Positions 1 through 7,975 of a DNA stretch of 64,000 bases are shown in pieces (positions within the stretch are counted from its first letter, which is position 1; every line of letters begins with the position of its first letter). The notes under the pieces were generated by a model that worked only from the letters and a program-made list of their open reading frames with translations, made no database searches and was not told where the DNA came from. The stretch is from Chloroflexi bacterium HGW-Chloroflexi-2 (GTDB lineage: Bacteria; Chloroflexota; Anaerolineae; Anaerolineales; Anaerolineaceae): positions 174,459 through 238,458 of the forward strand of contig PHBY01000005.1 of assembly GCA_002840735.1 (NCBI GenBank). The letters run 5' to 3'. The position numbers and the translations under genes are program-made.

Positions 1-361
1 CTTCCAAATAACGCGCCGGGTTACCCGCTAACGCATCCTCCAAACTGGCGTACACAGGAAAAGAATTTTCTCCAACGGTCAAATACGGGACTGGTGCCAG
101 CGTATAATTAATATCTGGCTTGAATGCAGGTAAGGGTTGAAACGGTAACGAGACTCCTTTTTTATTCATTGTCGTCAGAAACTCCGATGGTCCCATCACC
201 AAACAATCAATCTGATCATACCCATAAACGCCTGGTAAACATAATGGATCGCCATAAAAGGATTCCTGGACTGCTGCCTGAACCGGATCCACAACCAGGC
301 TGGCAGTAAACAGGACTGCTAACAAAAACAGAAAATATTTAATATGATTTTTTTTCATCAT
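1..361 (-). CDS. Secreted protein, N-terminal part (gene runs off the window); possibly L,D-transpeptidase-like
   Basis: An open frame on the minus strand starts at a double ATG (361 or 358) and stays open to the window edge, giving about 120 residues. It was found by reading the strand directly. The N-terminus is a clear signal peptide: MMKKN, a hydrophobic stretch of about 17 residues, then a possible AxA-type cleavage region near residue 28. The mature part has a Cys pair (PLCLPG and IDCLVM) and a Pro-rich stretch. An AGGA motif lies about 12 bases upstream. From memory, this pattern resembles the leader region of L,D-transpeptidase (YkuD) proteins of Anaerolineae, but the catalytic domain is outside the window. 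The function is therefore a weak inference, while the presence of a secreted protein is well supported. Confidence 0.6.
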   Translation of the reverse strand, partial: MMKKNHIKYFLFLLAVLFTASLVVDPVQAAVQESFYGDPLCLPGVYGYDQIDCLVMGPSEFLTTMNKKGVSLPFQPLPAFKPDINYTLAPVPYLTVGENSFPVYASLEDALAGNPARYLE

Positions 362-602
362 CGGTTCTTTTTTCCTATTCTTTCAGATTCTAACAGACTT
401 TTTTGATGAAAGTAAATCCACTTGTAAATACTTTCTTAAGAGTGTCTTTTCTAAATTAAACGGCCAGGGTAAATTTGGGAGGAAAATGATTGCCAATCTC
501 GTATGATAATCCAATTTTTCTGAAATGCTACGTAAAGGGTATAAATCGATTTATATCAAGTTGGATTTTCAGCTATACTAAAATTCAAAAAGAGGAAATT
601 AA

Positions 603-923
603 ATGTCAGATCACTTACCCGAAGTATTGAATTTAACAAAAATTTTACAGGTTCAAACAGGAGCAGTTGTCAGTAGAACGTTAATTAATCAAAAAACTGG
701 CACAGTTACATTGTTTGCTTTTGATATAAATGAAGGATTAAGTGAACACACAGCTCCATACGACGCAAGTGTATATATATTAGAAGGATCAATGGAAATA
801 ACCATTTCATCAAATCCTTACGAATTAAACTCTGGAGATCTCATCATCATGCCAGCCAATCAACCACATGCATTGAGAGCAATTTCTCCTGCGAAAATGT
901 TGTTGGTGATGATTCGTTCTTAA
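603..923 (+). CDS. Small cupin-domain protein
   Basis: This 106-residue protein forms a single cupin beta-barrel. Motif 1 lies around residues 39-60 ([18 protein letters not shown]) and motif 2 around 77-90 ([15 protein letters not shown]). Motif 1 has only one of the two usual His residues, but His in motif 2 is kept, so metal binding may be altered. Single-cupin proteins of this size bind a metal and a small molecule; the substrate cannot be told from sequence. An AGAGGA ribosome binding site precedes the ATG. It is followed 44 bases later by a dodecin gene and then by a flavin reductase-like gene, all on the same strand, so a flavin- or stress-related role is possible but inferred. Confidence 0.8.
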   Translation: MSDHLPEVLNLTKILQVQTGAVVSRTLINQKTGTVTLFAFDINEGLSEHTAPYDASVYILEGSMEITISSNPYELNSGDLIIMPANQPHALRAISPAKMLLVMIRS

Positions 924-967
924 TCATTTTCGTTTTTTTCAAAATATCCAAAAAATGGAGGATCGTA

Positions 968-1177
968 ATGTCAGAACATGTTTACAAGAAAATTGAATTA
1001 GTTGGCTCTTCTAAAATTAGCATTGAGGATGCAATCCAAACTGCAATTTCTCAGGCTGGAGCAACATTAGAAAATTTGCGTTGGTTTGAAGTGGTCGAAA
1101 CACGTGGTCAGATCGAAGAAAATCGGGTTGCTTATTGGCAGGTTACGATCAAAATAGGATTCACAGTAACAAGATAA
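968..1177 (+). CDS. Dodecin (flavin-storage protein)
   Basis: This 69-residue protein matches dodecins in length and in the beta-alpha-beta-beta layout: [11 protein letters not shown], then a helix ([13 protein letters not shown]), then [11 protein letters not shown] and [12 protein letters not shown]. The Trp in LRWFEV corresponds to the residue that stacks on bound flavin in bacterial dodecins. Dodecins assemble into hollow dodecamers that store FMN, riboflavin or related molecules and protect the cell from free flavin. A strong GGAGG site lies seven bases before the ATG. The neighbouring flavin reductase-like gene downstream fits a flavin-handling group. The identification is firm. Confidence 0.92.
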   Translation: MSEHVYKKIELVGSSKISIEDAIQTAISQAGATLENLRWFEVVETRGQIEENRVAYWQVTIKIGFTVTR

Positions 1178-1311
1178 ATCCGGATATCGATTTGATTTGA
1201 TTTCAACTCAATTTTCGTCAGTAGAAGTAGCAGAATCTTAGAATATAACCAGGTTAAACCTCATGGTAAAATTTTTACCAGATAAATGCTCAATTTCATT
1301 CTGGAGGTATG

Positions 1312-1839
1312 ATGGTTCGTAAAACGATTGATTTTTATGATTGGCAAATTAAACCACACAGCCTTTGGGATAGACAATGGTTAGTTCTGACAAGCGGCGA
1401 TTTTCATGCCGGAAAATTTAATTCCATGATTGTGGGTTGGGGTGGTTTTGGGACTATGTGGAAGAAACCATTTGCCCTCATCCTGGTGAGACCTCAAAGG
1501 TACACATATGAGTACATGGAGAATTTTGACTCTTTTACACTTTCAGCGCTCCCTGAAAAATATCGCAAAGCATTAGAATTAATTGGCACCAAATCGGGCC
1601 GGGATATGAACAAACTCGACTTTACAGGATTGACCCCCATCCCTTCCAGCCACGTTTCTGCACCCGGATTGGATGAAGCGGAATTAATCATTGAATGCAG
1701 AAAATCCTACTATCAAGATCTGGATCCAAAACACTTTTTAATCTCATCTATTACCAAACAATACCCACTGCGGGATTATCACAGAGTTTATTATGGCGAG
1801 ATATTATCCATCTCAGGAACAAAAGATTTCACTGGATAA
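1312..1839 (+). CDS. Flavin reductase-like FMN-binding protein (flavoredoxin type)
   Basis: This is a protein of about 175 residues with the split-barrel fold of the flavin reductase-like / flavoredoxin family. The N-terminal half contains the typical FNSMIVGWGGFGTMWKKP stretch (residues about 37-55), where FMN is bound, followed by LVRPQRYTYEYM. Members bind FMN and move electrons to or from partner proteins; the substrate is not visible here. Two ATGs are adjacent (1309 and 1312). The second is chosen because GGAGG at 1303-1307 is only one base from the first but four from the second. It lies downstream of cupin and dodecin genes on the same strand. Confidence 0.85.
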   Translation: MVRKTIDFYDWQIKPHSLWDRQWLVLTSGDFHAGKFNSMIVGWGGFGTMWKKPFALILVRPQRYTYEYMENFDSFTLSALPEKYRKALELIGTKSGRDMNKLDFTGLTPIPSSHVSAPGLDEAELIIECRKSYYQDLDPKHFLISSITKQYPLRDYHRVYYGEILSISGTKDFTG

Positions 1840-1861
1840 ATAACCTTCTTCATTTAATAAT

Positions 1862-1890
1862 TTGTGAAATATAAAAGAATCATCTATACT
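1862..1890 (+). promoter_or_regulatory. Sigma-70-type promoter for the GGDEF/EAL gene
   Basis: A -35 element TTGTGA (1862-1867) and a -10 element TATACT (1885-1890) are separated by exactly 17 bases. A second TATAAT-like hexamer starts one base after the -10. The predicted start near 1897 gives a leader of about 58 bases before the ATG at 1955. This is a motif match by eye, not measured. Confidence 0.5.
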
Positions 1891-1954
1891 TATAATTTCA
1901 ATTTAAGTTTCCATCTTATTCTTTTTATGCTAATGTTCATGGTACTGGGGATTA

Positions 1955-4678
1955 ATGAGTTCATTTATATCCAAATTGCGAATTAACTACAAATCAATCC
2001 TATTCCTGCTTTTGATATCTCTGGTACCCATTATTGGATTGGCTATCAGTATTATGTGGATTGATAACAATGAACTTAAAGCCAGTCTGGACACGCCAAT
2101 CCAATCTTTGACCTGTAATCAATTAGCAAGAATTGATGAAAAAACGGATTCGATCCACAACTTGCTTAGTCAGGTTTCAGATTCTTTAAAAGCAGAAAAT
2201 TTTAACAATCTTTCAAGAAACGAGGAATCAAGTAAGCTGCAGGAGATCGAAAAAATAATTGACCAAAATCAATATGGCTCTCTACTTGGCCTGGACATCA
2301 TCCCAGAAGGATTGGACCCCATTCATTTTGGGCAATCCAATATAAATCTTGAAAATAAATGGGTATCTGAATGGATGCAAATTGCCGAGGAGGGCCAAGT
2401 ATTCTGGTATTCAGAAGATAATTCAGTTTTTGCAGTAAAAACCGTTGAAGAAAAGGAATCCAGAATCCTTCTTGTTGCCAATTTACCCCTGTCCTTTTTT
2501 CGGGTCATATTCCAAGATTTACCAGCGAATTTTGGGTACCAACTTTTTAATGAACAAAATCAATCTTTAATCCAGTTGTCGTCTCCGATGGGTGATTTCC
2601 CACTTCAAAATTATATGGAGCGTCTAGCTTCACAGGGAAAAATTGATAGTAACAATTTGCAGGCTACATATTGTACCGATACTGCGAATTGGAGATTAAT
2701 TATAATTTCTCCTTTGAATTATTCGGTTGCCAATAACAACTTGCTCTTCAAAATCCTGTTAGTGGTAATTTTAGCGATCGCATTATTCATAATGATTTTT
2801 GCCATTTTAATGAACCAGAAATTAATCCGTCCCGTCAATGATCTGGCTTTCCGGTTAAAGCAAATAAATCAGAACAAATTGCCTGATTTTGAACGGATAC
2901 CTGAAAACCCTTACACAGGTGAAGTGGGAGAACTGATTGCTGAATTTAACCAATTCATCCAAAATCTAAAAATCACGCACGAGCGAAATTCGATCCTTGA
3001 TGAAAAAAGAGAACGCTTCGAATTGGCATTACAAGGAAGCAAGATTGGTTTGTGGGATTGGAACCTGATTAATAATCATTGTTATTACTCTCCAACCTGG
3101 CGAAATATTCTCGGCCACACCGAAGAATCCATTCATAATCTCCCCACCGAATGGTTCACCCGTGTTCATCCAGAAGACATTGAAACTTTACGAACAGAGA
3201 TTAACAATCATATTGCTGGAAAAACACCGATATTTGAAAAAGAACACAGAATTCGTCACATGAATGATACCTATATCTGGGTCCTTGCCAGAGGACTTGT
3301 CCGAAAAGGAGAAGATGGTATTCCATATCGATTTGTGGGCACAATTGAGAATATCACCCAACGGAAATCATTGGAAGCCAGGTTATTGATTGAAGCGATG
3401 TATGATCCACTTACGGGGTTACCAAATCGAACGTATTTTTCCGGCATCATTGAACAATCGCTTGGCCGAATTCACCGTCGTGAAGAATACCATTCCGCTG
3501 TCCTTTTCATTGATCTGGATCGATTTAAGAATATAAATGATCAATACAGTTTTTCGATCGGGGATGCATTATTGCTGGAAATCACCCGCCGGCTCAAGTA
3601 TAGTCTCCGGTCAATGGACACCATTTCTCGTTTTGGGAATGATAAATTTGGTGTCCTGCTAGAAGAAATAAACGGGCTACCTGATACAATCAAAATCACA
3701 CACAGAATCCACAAAGAAATTAATAAACCGTTTAATTTTTCCGGAGAGATTATCCATCTAACGACAAGTATCGGAATTGTAATGTTATCTCGTGGATACC
3801 AGGATTCAAACGAGGTCTTGAGAGATGCCGAATCTGCATTGTTCCAGGCTAAATCGGATGGTCGTGGTAAATTCGAAATTTACGATAAGGAAGTCTATTC
3901 CTACACCCTTTCCCGAATTCGGGTTGAAAATGAATTGAAACAAGCATTGAAAAATGATGAAATTTCCTTGTGTTACCAACCAATTATTGACACTGAAACA
4001 AATCAGGTAATATTTGCAGACGCTATCTCAATCTGGCAACATCCGGAAAAAGGTTTTATACCGAAAGAGCACTATCTGTCCGTTGCTGAAGATAGTGGAG
4101 AAATAATTCCTTTAAATAACTTTCTCTTACGAAGAGCTTGCAATGAAACCTTTGAATGGTTCCAAGAAGAAGACACGAGAACATTGCTTTCCGTTTCAAT
4201 TTCTCCTAAAATGTTTTTGAAGTCTGATTTTACAGAAACCGTTCTTTCAGCTTTGGCAGATAGTAATTTGCCCAATGAATTTTTACAACTGGTAATTACT
4301 GAAAGCAGTAAAATCTATAATTCAGGCGTTGCTATTCAAGCCATGGTCAATTTATCGAGTATTGGAGTCAAATTCTGTCTGGCAAATTATGGGGTAATCC
4401 CATCTTCACTCGAACAGCTCAAACGATTACCCATTCATGCGATAAGAATTTCTGAAACCCTGATAAAAGATATTCCAATCAACGAAGAGGATGCAGTCAT
4501 TACAGAGTCGATTATTTCATCGGCAAAAGTCCTGGGATTGCAGGTTATTGCCACTGGGGTTAATACAAAAGAACAAATGGACTTCTTAACTCAAAAAGGA
4601 ATTCATTTAATTTCTGGTGATTATGTTTCCCAACCGTTAATGAAACCAGAATTTATAAACTATTTGAAAAGAATTTAA
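1955..4678 (+). CDS. Membrane sensor with PAS, degenerate GGDEF and degenerate EAL domains
   Basis: This 907-residue protein has a TM segment at residues 13-32, an extracellular sensor region to about 263, a second TM (264-286), a HAMP-like linker, a PAS/PAC domain (about 345-470), GGDEF (about 480-640) and EAL (about 655-905). The family makes or breaks c-di-GMP, but the active sites are altered. GGDEF reads GNDKF, the EAL motif reads ADA, the DDFG loop reads ANYG, and the final E of the EGV motif is T (ATGVNT). The inhibitory-site motif RxxD (RSMD) five residues before GNDKF is kept. It is therefore more likely a c-di-GMP-binding receptor or scaffold than an enzyme. The start is ATG after a GGGGA site. 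Confidence 0.9.
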   Translation: MSSFISKLRINYKSILFLLLISLVPIIGLAISIMWIDNNELKASLDTPIQSLTCNQLARIDEKTDSIHNLLSQVSDSLKAENFNNLSRNEESSKLQEIEKIIDQNQYGSLLGLDIIPEGLDPIHFGQSNINLENKWVSEWMQIAEEGQVFWYSEDNSVFAVKTVEEKESRILLVANLPLSFFRVIFQDLPANFGYQLFNEQNQSLIQLSSPMGDFPLQNYMERLASQGKIDSNNLQATYCTDTANWRLIIISPLNYSVANNNLLFKILLVVILAIALFIMIFAILMNQKLIRPVNDLAFRLKQINQNKLPDFERIPENPYTGEVGELIAEFNQFIQNLKITHERNSILDEKRERFELALQGSKIGLWDWNLINNHCYYSPTWRNILGHTEESIHNLPTEWFTRVHPEDIETLRTEINNHIAGKTPIFEKEHRIRHMNDTYIWVLARGLVRKGEDGIPYRFVGTIENITQRKSLEARLLIEAMYDPLTGLPNRTYFSGIIEQSLGRIHRREEYHSAVLFIDLDRFKNINDQYSFSIGDALLLEITRRLKYSLRSMDTISRFGNDKFGVLLEEINGLPDTIKITHRIHKEINKPFNFSGEIIHLTTSIGIVMLSRGYQDSNEVLRDAESALFQAKSDGRGKFEIYDKEVYSYTLSRIRVENELKQALKNDEISLCYQPIIDTETNQVIFADAISIWQHPEKGFIPKEHYLSVAEDSGEIIPLNNFLLRRACNETFEWFQEEDTRTLLSVSISPKMFLKSDFTETVLSALADSNLPNEFLQLVITESSKIYNSGVAIQAMVNLSSIGVKFCLANYGVIPSSLEQLKRLPIHAIRISETLIKDIPINEEDAVITESIISSAKVLGLQVIATGVNTKEQMDFLTQKGIHLISGDYVSQPLMKPEFINYLKRI

Positions 4679-4768
4679 TGTCCATGATTTTCCAATTTGG
4701 ATTCTTGAGTTTTTTTCAGAGAAAAATTGTAAAATATATAGAAACCAAAATCAACATTGGAGGCCATC

Positions 4769-5005
4769 ATGGAAATTAAATTATTGGGTGGCGAATTAAT
4801 TGTAAACATTTGTTTTGAAAATTCCGATAAGGAATTTGATGATAATATTTGTTTAAGTTTTTTTGAACCTTGCCTTGACGACACGCGAATATTTCGCGCT
4901 TCAGAAACAAATCTGTACATTACACCTCAGGAAGCCAGAGAATTAGCTGGGATTCTGCTAAAAGCTGCAGAGGCAAGTGATTTATCATCGCATGATTCAG
5001 TGTAA
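4769..5005 (+). CDS. Small protein of unknown function
   Basis: This 78-residue protein is not one I can place in a named family. It is acidic, with no signal peptide or membrane segment. It opens with a beta-rich part (EIKLLGGELIVNICFE), then has a Cys-containing stretch (DNICLSFFEPCLDD) and ends in an amphipathic helix (TPQEARELAGILLKAAEAS). The frame can be extended upstream to a TTG at 4757. That codon overlaps the GGAGG site (4759-4763), which sits five bases before the ATG at 4769, so 4769 is chosen. It lies between the GGDEF/EAL gene and the F420-type reductase gene, on the same strand as both. Confidence 0.7.
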   Translation: MEIKLLGGELIVNICFENSDKEFDDNICLSFFEPCLDDTRIFRASETNLYITPQEARELAGILLKAAEASDLSSHDSV

Positions 5006-5041
5006 ATAATTGAATTCAAACAGCTTTATTGAGGTAAACAC

Positions 5042-5638
5042 ATGAACAAACAACTAGAAACAGCTTATCAGTCACTCTTAGAAAGAATAAACAATATCAA
5101 TTTAAAGACAGTAACTGATAAATTTTATTCTCATGCACCAATTTACGCCTGGCGTTTTGGTTTAGGCCCGATTGTTGGTCGTTACATCATGATTATCACC
5201 CAGATCAATCATAAAACGGGTAACCCATGCAAGACATCCATAGAATATTTTGAAATTAATGGGATCAAGTACATAGCCAACTTATTTGGCGTTCAGTCCC
5301 AATGGTACCGGAATATCATGTCCAACCCGCGAGTCTCCATACAAACCTCTGATGGAACGGAGCAAATGGTAGCGGTACCTGTTTCACAGGATGATGAGTT
5401 GATCACCATCATTGAATGGTTATTGAACCGTAATCCAAAATTTATCACGCGCTATATGGATGAATTTGGCGTACAACCATCCCGGAAAGATATACTCAAG
5501 CATAAAAATGATTTAATTTTCTTACGGTTTGATCCTACCAGTGAACCCACACCAAGAGGATTGGAAGTAGATCTGGCATGGATCTGGCCAATATTATTGT
5601 TCTGGACCATGCTCTCAAAACCCAAACGAAGAAAATGA
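5042..5638 (+). CDS. Deazaflavin (F420)-dependent nitroreductase / quinone reductase family protein
   Basis: This 198-residue split-barrel protein resembles the DDN / F420H2-dependent quinone reductase family. Residues about 45-125 carry the core (GRYIMIITQINHKTGNPCKTSIEYF, then YIANLFGVQSQWYRNIMSNPRVSIQ), including the W-Y-R-N-x-x-x-N-P signature of that family. Members use reduced F420 to reduce quinones or related compounds at the membrane. A hydrophobic stretch near the C-terminus (LAWIWPILLFWTM) suggests membrane association. A GAGG site precedes the ATG by about eight bases. No F420 biosynthesis gene is present in the window, so cofactor use is inferred from the family. Confidence 0.8.
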   Translation: MNKQLETAYQSLLERINNINLKTVTDKFYSHAPIYAWRFGLGPIVGRYIMIITQINHKTGNPCKTSIEYFEINGIKYIANLFGVQSQWYRNIMSNPRVSIQTSDGTEQMVAVPVSQDDELITIIEWLLNRNPKFITRYMDEFGVQPSRKDILKHKNDLIFLRFDPTSEPTPRGLEVDLAWIWPILLFWTMLSKPKRRK

Positions 5639-5781
5639 TTCTACAGCACAAGAATATAATGGTCGTCAGGTCATTATCGCAATAATTCTGTTTTCGCGCA
5701 TAATTTTTTTTATTACAATCACCAGCCAGAATTTTGTTTGATTAATCCTGGATGATGAATCTTGAATGAATCTTGAATGTT

Positions 5782-5787
5782 TATAAT
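5782..5787 (+). promoter_or_regulatory. Candidate -10 element upstream of the MFS gene
   Basis: TATAAT lies 38 bases before the MFS start, preceded by a short direct repeat (GAATCTTGAAT twice, near 5757-5780). No well-spaced -35 hexamer is evident, so this is a weak call. Confidence 0.3.
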
Positions 5788-5824
5788 TTGCAGAATTGCA
5801 GTACAATAATGCGCAGGGAGAAAA

Positions 5825-7000
5825 ATGAACATTCAACCCAACATCGAACACGAGAAATTTCAAACAGGCGGTGTTACCATCGTTTCCACTGCGCACACAG
5901 TCCATGATACCTATACTGCCTTTTTACCTGCCTTACTTCCCGTCCTGATTGAAAAATTCACCTTAACAAATACACTGGCCGGATTATTATCTGTTTTCTT
6001 AACGATCCCTTCATTACTTCAACCTTTTATCGGCCATTTAGCCGATCGAGCTAATCTGCGTTTACTCATCATCCTAACCCCTGCGATCACAGGCGCAGCC
6101 ATGAGTCTGCTCAGTATTGCCCCCACGTATGGATTTTTGATCTTTTTATTGGTATTAGCAGGTATCAGTTCTGCATCCTTGCACGCCATAGGACCAGTCC
6201 TTAGTGGAACATTTGCAGGTAAGAAACTGGGCCGAGGAATGAGTTTCTGGATGGTTGGTGGAGAGCTTGGCAGAGCGTTAGGCCCATTGATTGTCGTTAC
6301 AGCTATCGGGTACCTGACCTTAGAAGGCATCCCCTGGTTGATGATTGCCGGGGTGTTCACATCCATATTTCTATATGGAAAACTGAAATCCATCACAACC
6401 CAACCACGCAACAATGGCAATCACATTCCCTGGAAGTCCGGACTAAAAATGATGCGCAAGGTAATGGCACCTATTGCTATTCTGATTTTTACCCGTTCGA
6501 TGATGGTGGCCACATTAACTACTTTTATGCCAACCTACCTGACAACTGAAGGGTCAAGCCTATGGATGGCTGGAGCATCTTTATCCATTTTGGAAACGGC
6601 TGGCGTGGTCGGAGCCTTTTTATCAGGATCACTCAGTGACCGTTTCGGCCGCAGACGGATGCTTGTTATTTCGTTTATTGGAACGCCGATATTCATGTTT
6701 CTTTTTATCTTCAGTAAAGGGATATTACAGGTTCCTTTGCTAATCTTTATGGGCTTTTTTGGCATTTCAATCACCCCGGTTATTATGGCTATCGTGCTTG
6801 AAAACTTCCCTGATAATCGATCCTTCGCAAACGGGATCTATATGGCTTTCAACTTTGTTTTAATGGCAACCGCGACTTTATTTGTAGGACAATTAGCAGA
6901 TCTCGTCAACCTCAGATTTACATTCATCATCAGCGCAGGCTTAATTCTCTGTGGACTGCCTTTTATTCGACTGTTGCCTAAATCAAACAAAATTCAATAA
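5825..7000 (+). CDS. MFS transporter, fosmidomycin-resistance-like
   Basis: This 391-residue protein has about 12 hydrophobic segments and the MFS loop 2-3 motif (GHLADR...LRLLIILTP) and loop 8-9 motif (GSLSDRFGRRRML). The opening TM segment, with His and Asp residues in AHTVHDTYTAFLPALLPVL, is typical of the Fsr (fosmidomycin resistance) branch of drug:H+ antiporters. It is expected to export a small molecule from the cytoplasm. Substrate specificity cannot be read from sequence. A GGGAG site precedes the ATG. The length is normal for the family and there are no frame breaks. Confidence 0.85.
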   Translation: MNIQPNIEHEKFQTGGVTIVSTAHTVHDTYTAFLPALLPVLIEKFTLTNTLAGLLSVFLTIPSLLQPFIGHLADRANLRLLIILTPAITGAAMSLLSIAPTYGFLIFLLVLAGISSASLHAIGPVLSGTFAGKKLGRGMSFWMVGGELGRALGPLIVVTAIGYLTLEGIPWLMIAGVFTSIFLYGKLKSITTQPRNNGNHIPWKSGLKMMRKVMAPIAILIFTRSMMVATLTTFMPTYLTTEGSSLWMAGASLSILETAGVVGAFLSGSLSDRFGRRRMLVISFIGTPIFMFLFIFSKGILQVPLLIFMGFFGISITPVIMAIVLENFPDNRSFANGIYMAFNFVLMATATLFVGQLADLVNLRFTFIISAGLILCGLPFIRLLPKSNKIQ

Positions 7001-7076
7001 ATCAAATAATTTTCATCCTTCATCGGTCGGGAACGTAAATGCCACAATTGACGTCTTATAGATGAAGGAGTTTAGA

Positions 7077-7592
7077 ATGAAAAACAAGAATATTGTCCTG
7101 GTTATTACTGCTGTGCTATTTTTTCTGTTGTGTTGTGTAACAGTTGTCGTTGTTTCTGTATTGACTTATTTACGAGTAACACCGCAATCCTCTCAATTTT
7201 TTAATGATGTGATTGAGCCTGGTAACTCTTTAAACGATTCGCCTATTCAGGTGTTTCCTGATGGTTCTTATGATAATCAACAAGTTATTTTTGTGGATGG
7301 TTTGACTATCAATATGATGGAATCATTTCCGATACAGGTAAGTGTTACCGTAAACGGAAATTTACCAGACGGCTGCACACGAATTGTTGAAAGCAAAGCT
7401 GAAATGATTGATGAATCAACTTTTGAGTTACAAATATTTACTGAACGTCCTGAAGATATGATGTGTACCATGGCTTTGGTACCATTCGAAAAAACGATAA
7501 TCCTGGATGTCAAAGGATTATCAGCCGGAACATATATTGTCAAAGGATTTGGACTTGAAAATTCGTTTACCTTTGATGTGGATAATAAATAA
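7077..7592 (+). CDS. Membrane-anchored extracellular protein, unknown function
   Basis: A protein of about 171 residues begins with MKNKN and a TM segment (residues 6-30), followed by a Ser/Asp-rich linker and an extracellular beta-sandwich-like domain (about 60-170). Two Cys residues in that domain (PDGCTR and DMMCTM) may pair. The C-terminal part (TIILDVKGLSAGTYIVKGFG) looks like the closing strands of an Ig-like or inhibitor-like fold. The upstream ATG at 7062 lies inside the AAGGAG ribosome binding site that serves the ATG at 7077, so the shorter start is used. I know similar proteins from other Chloroflexi only as hypothetical proteins. Confidence 0.75.
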   Translation: MKNKNIVLVITAVLFFLLCCVTVVVVSVLTYLRVTPQSSQFFNDVIEPGNSLNDSPIQVFPDGSYDNQQVIFVDGLTINMMESFPIQVSVTVNGNLPDGCTRIVESKAEMIDESTFELQIFTERPEDMMCTMALVPFEKTIILDVKGLSAGTYIVKGFGLENSFTFDVDNK

Positions 7593-7624
7593 TTTTCTGC
7601 CAGAAACCCCTTCCTTCTGGGATG

Positions 7625-7656
7625 ACAGCTCACCGAATTTGGTGAGCTGTTCTTTG
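7625..7656 (+). terminator. Rho-independent terminator
   Basis: A perfect 10-bp stem (ACAGCTCACC with GGTGAGCTGT) around a six-base loop is followed by a short T-rich tract. It lies 33 bases after the stop of the membrane-anchored protein gene. Confidence 0.8.
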
Positions 7657-7703
7657 ACCTGGTCATTTCACCTGCGGTACAATAACAAAAAAGAACGGAC
7701 CAA

Positions 7704-7970
7704 ATGGACATAAGAGCCTACAATTGAGAAGCATGGAATAAAGAAGTCGAATAAGGCAACCCCTGGACAATACCGGTAAACCATGAGCAGATTCAGCAGG
7801 CTCGTGAAGGAAATTGGAGCTTGGTTCTCACGCCAATGATTCCTGTGCCACTAAATTGGTTTCCGGATTTTACAGAAAAAACAGAGTTATGTCTTGCGAG
7901 TGGCGGTGGGCAACAATGACCAATTTATGCCAACTTTTTTTGCGATGCGAGCAGTAAAACCAGGCAGTTA
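7704..7970 (+). pseudogene. Decayed SAM-dependent methyltransferase fragment
   Basis: Reading from the ATG at 7704 gives MDIRAYN, then GNPWTIPVNHEQIQQAREGNW, then LTPMIPVPLNWFPDF and LCLASGGGQQ. This is the N-terminal half of a class I methyltransferase of the type that begins with Y-N-x-x-A-W-x-x-x-V and has a glycine-rich SAM motif (LASGGGQQG). Three in-frame stops break it: TGA at 7725-7727, TAA at 7752-7754 and TGA at 7917-7919, the last exactly where the motif expects Gly (GGA to TGA). After the third stop the frame matches the family only loosely and ends against the convergent reductase gene. The rest of the methyltransferase is missing. The gene is clearly dead unless stops are recoded. 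Confidence 0.85.
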
Positions 7971-7975
7971 ATGCA

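Noticed and set aside
486..512. Six-codon frame after GGGAGG in the gap upstream of the cupin gene
   Set aside because: A good ribosome binding site but only MIANLV before a stop; too short to support without comparison.
6019..6420. Open frame of 133 codons antisense to the first MFS gene
   Set aside because: No supporting signals; the plus-strand frame has clear TM segments and motifs.
7725..7919. Stop-codon recoding (selenocysteine or pyrrolysine) in the methyltransferase remnant
   Set aside because: Both TGA and TAA stops occur, one replaces a SAM-motif Gly, and the gene is truncated, so decay is simpler.
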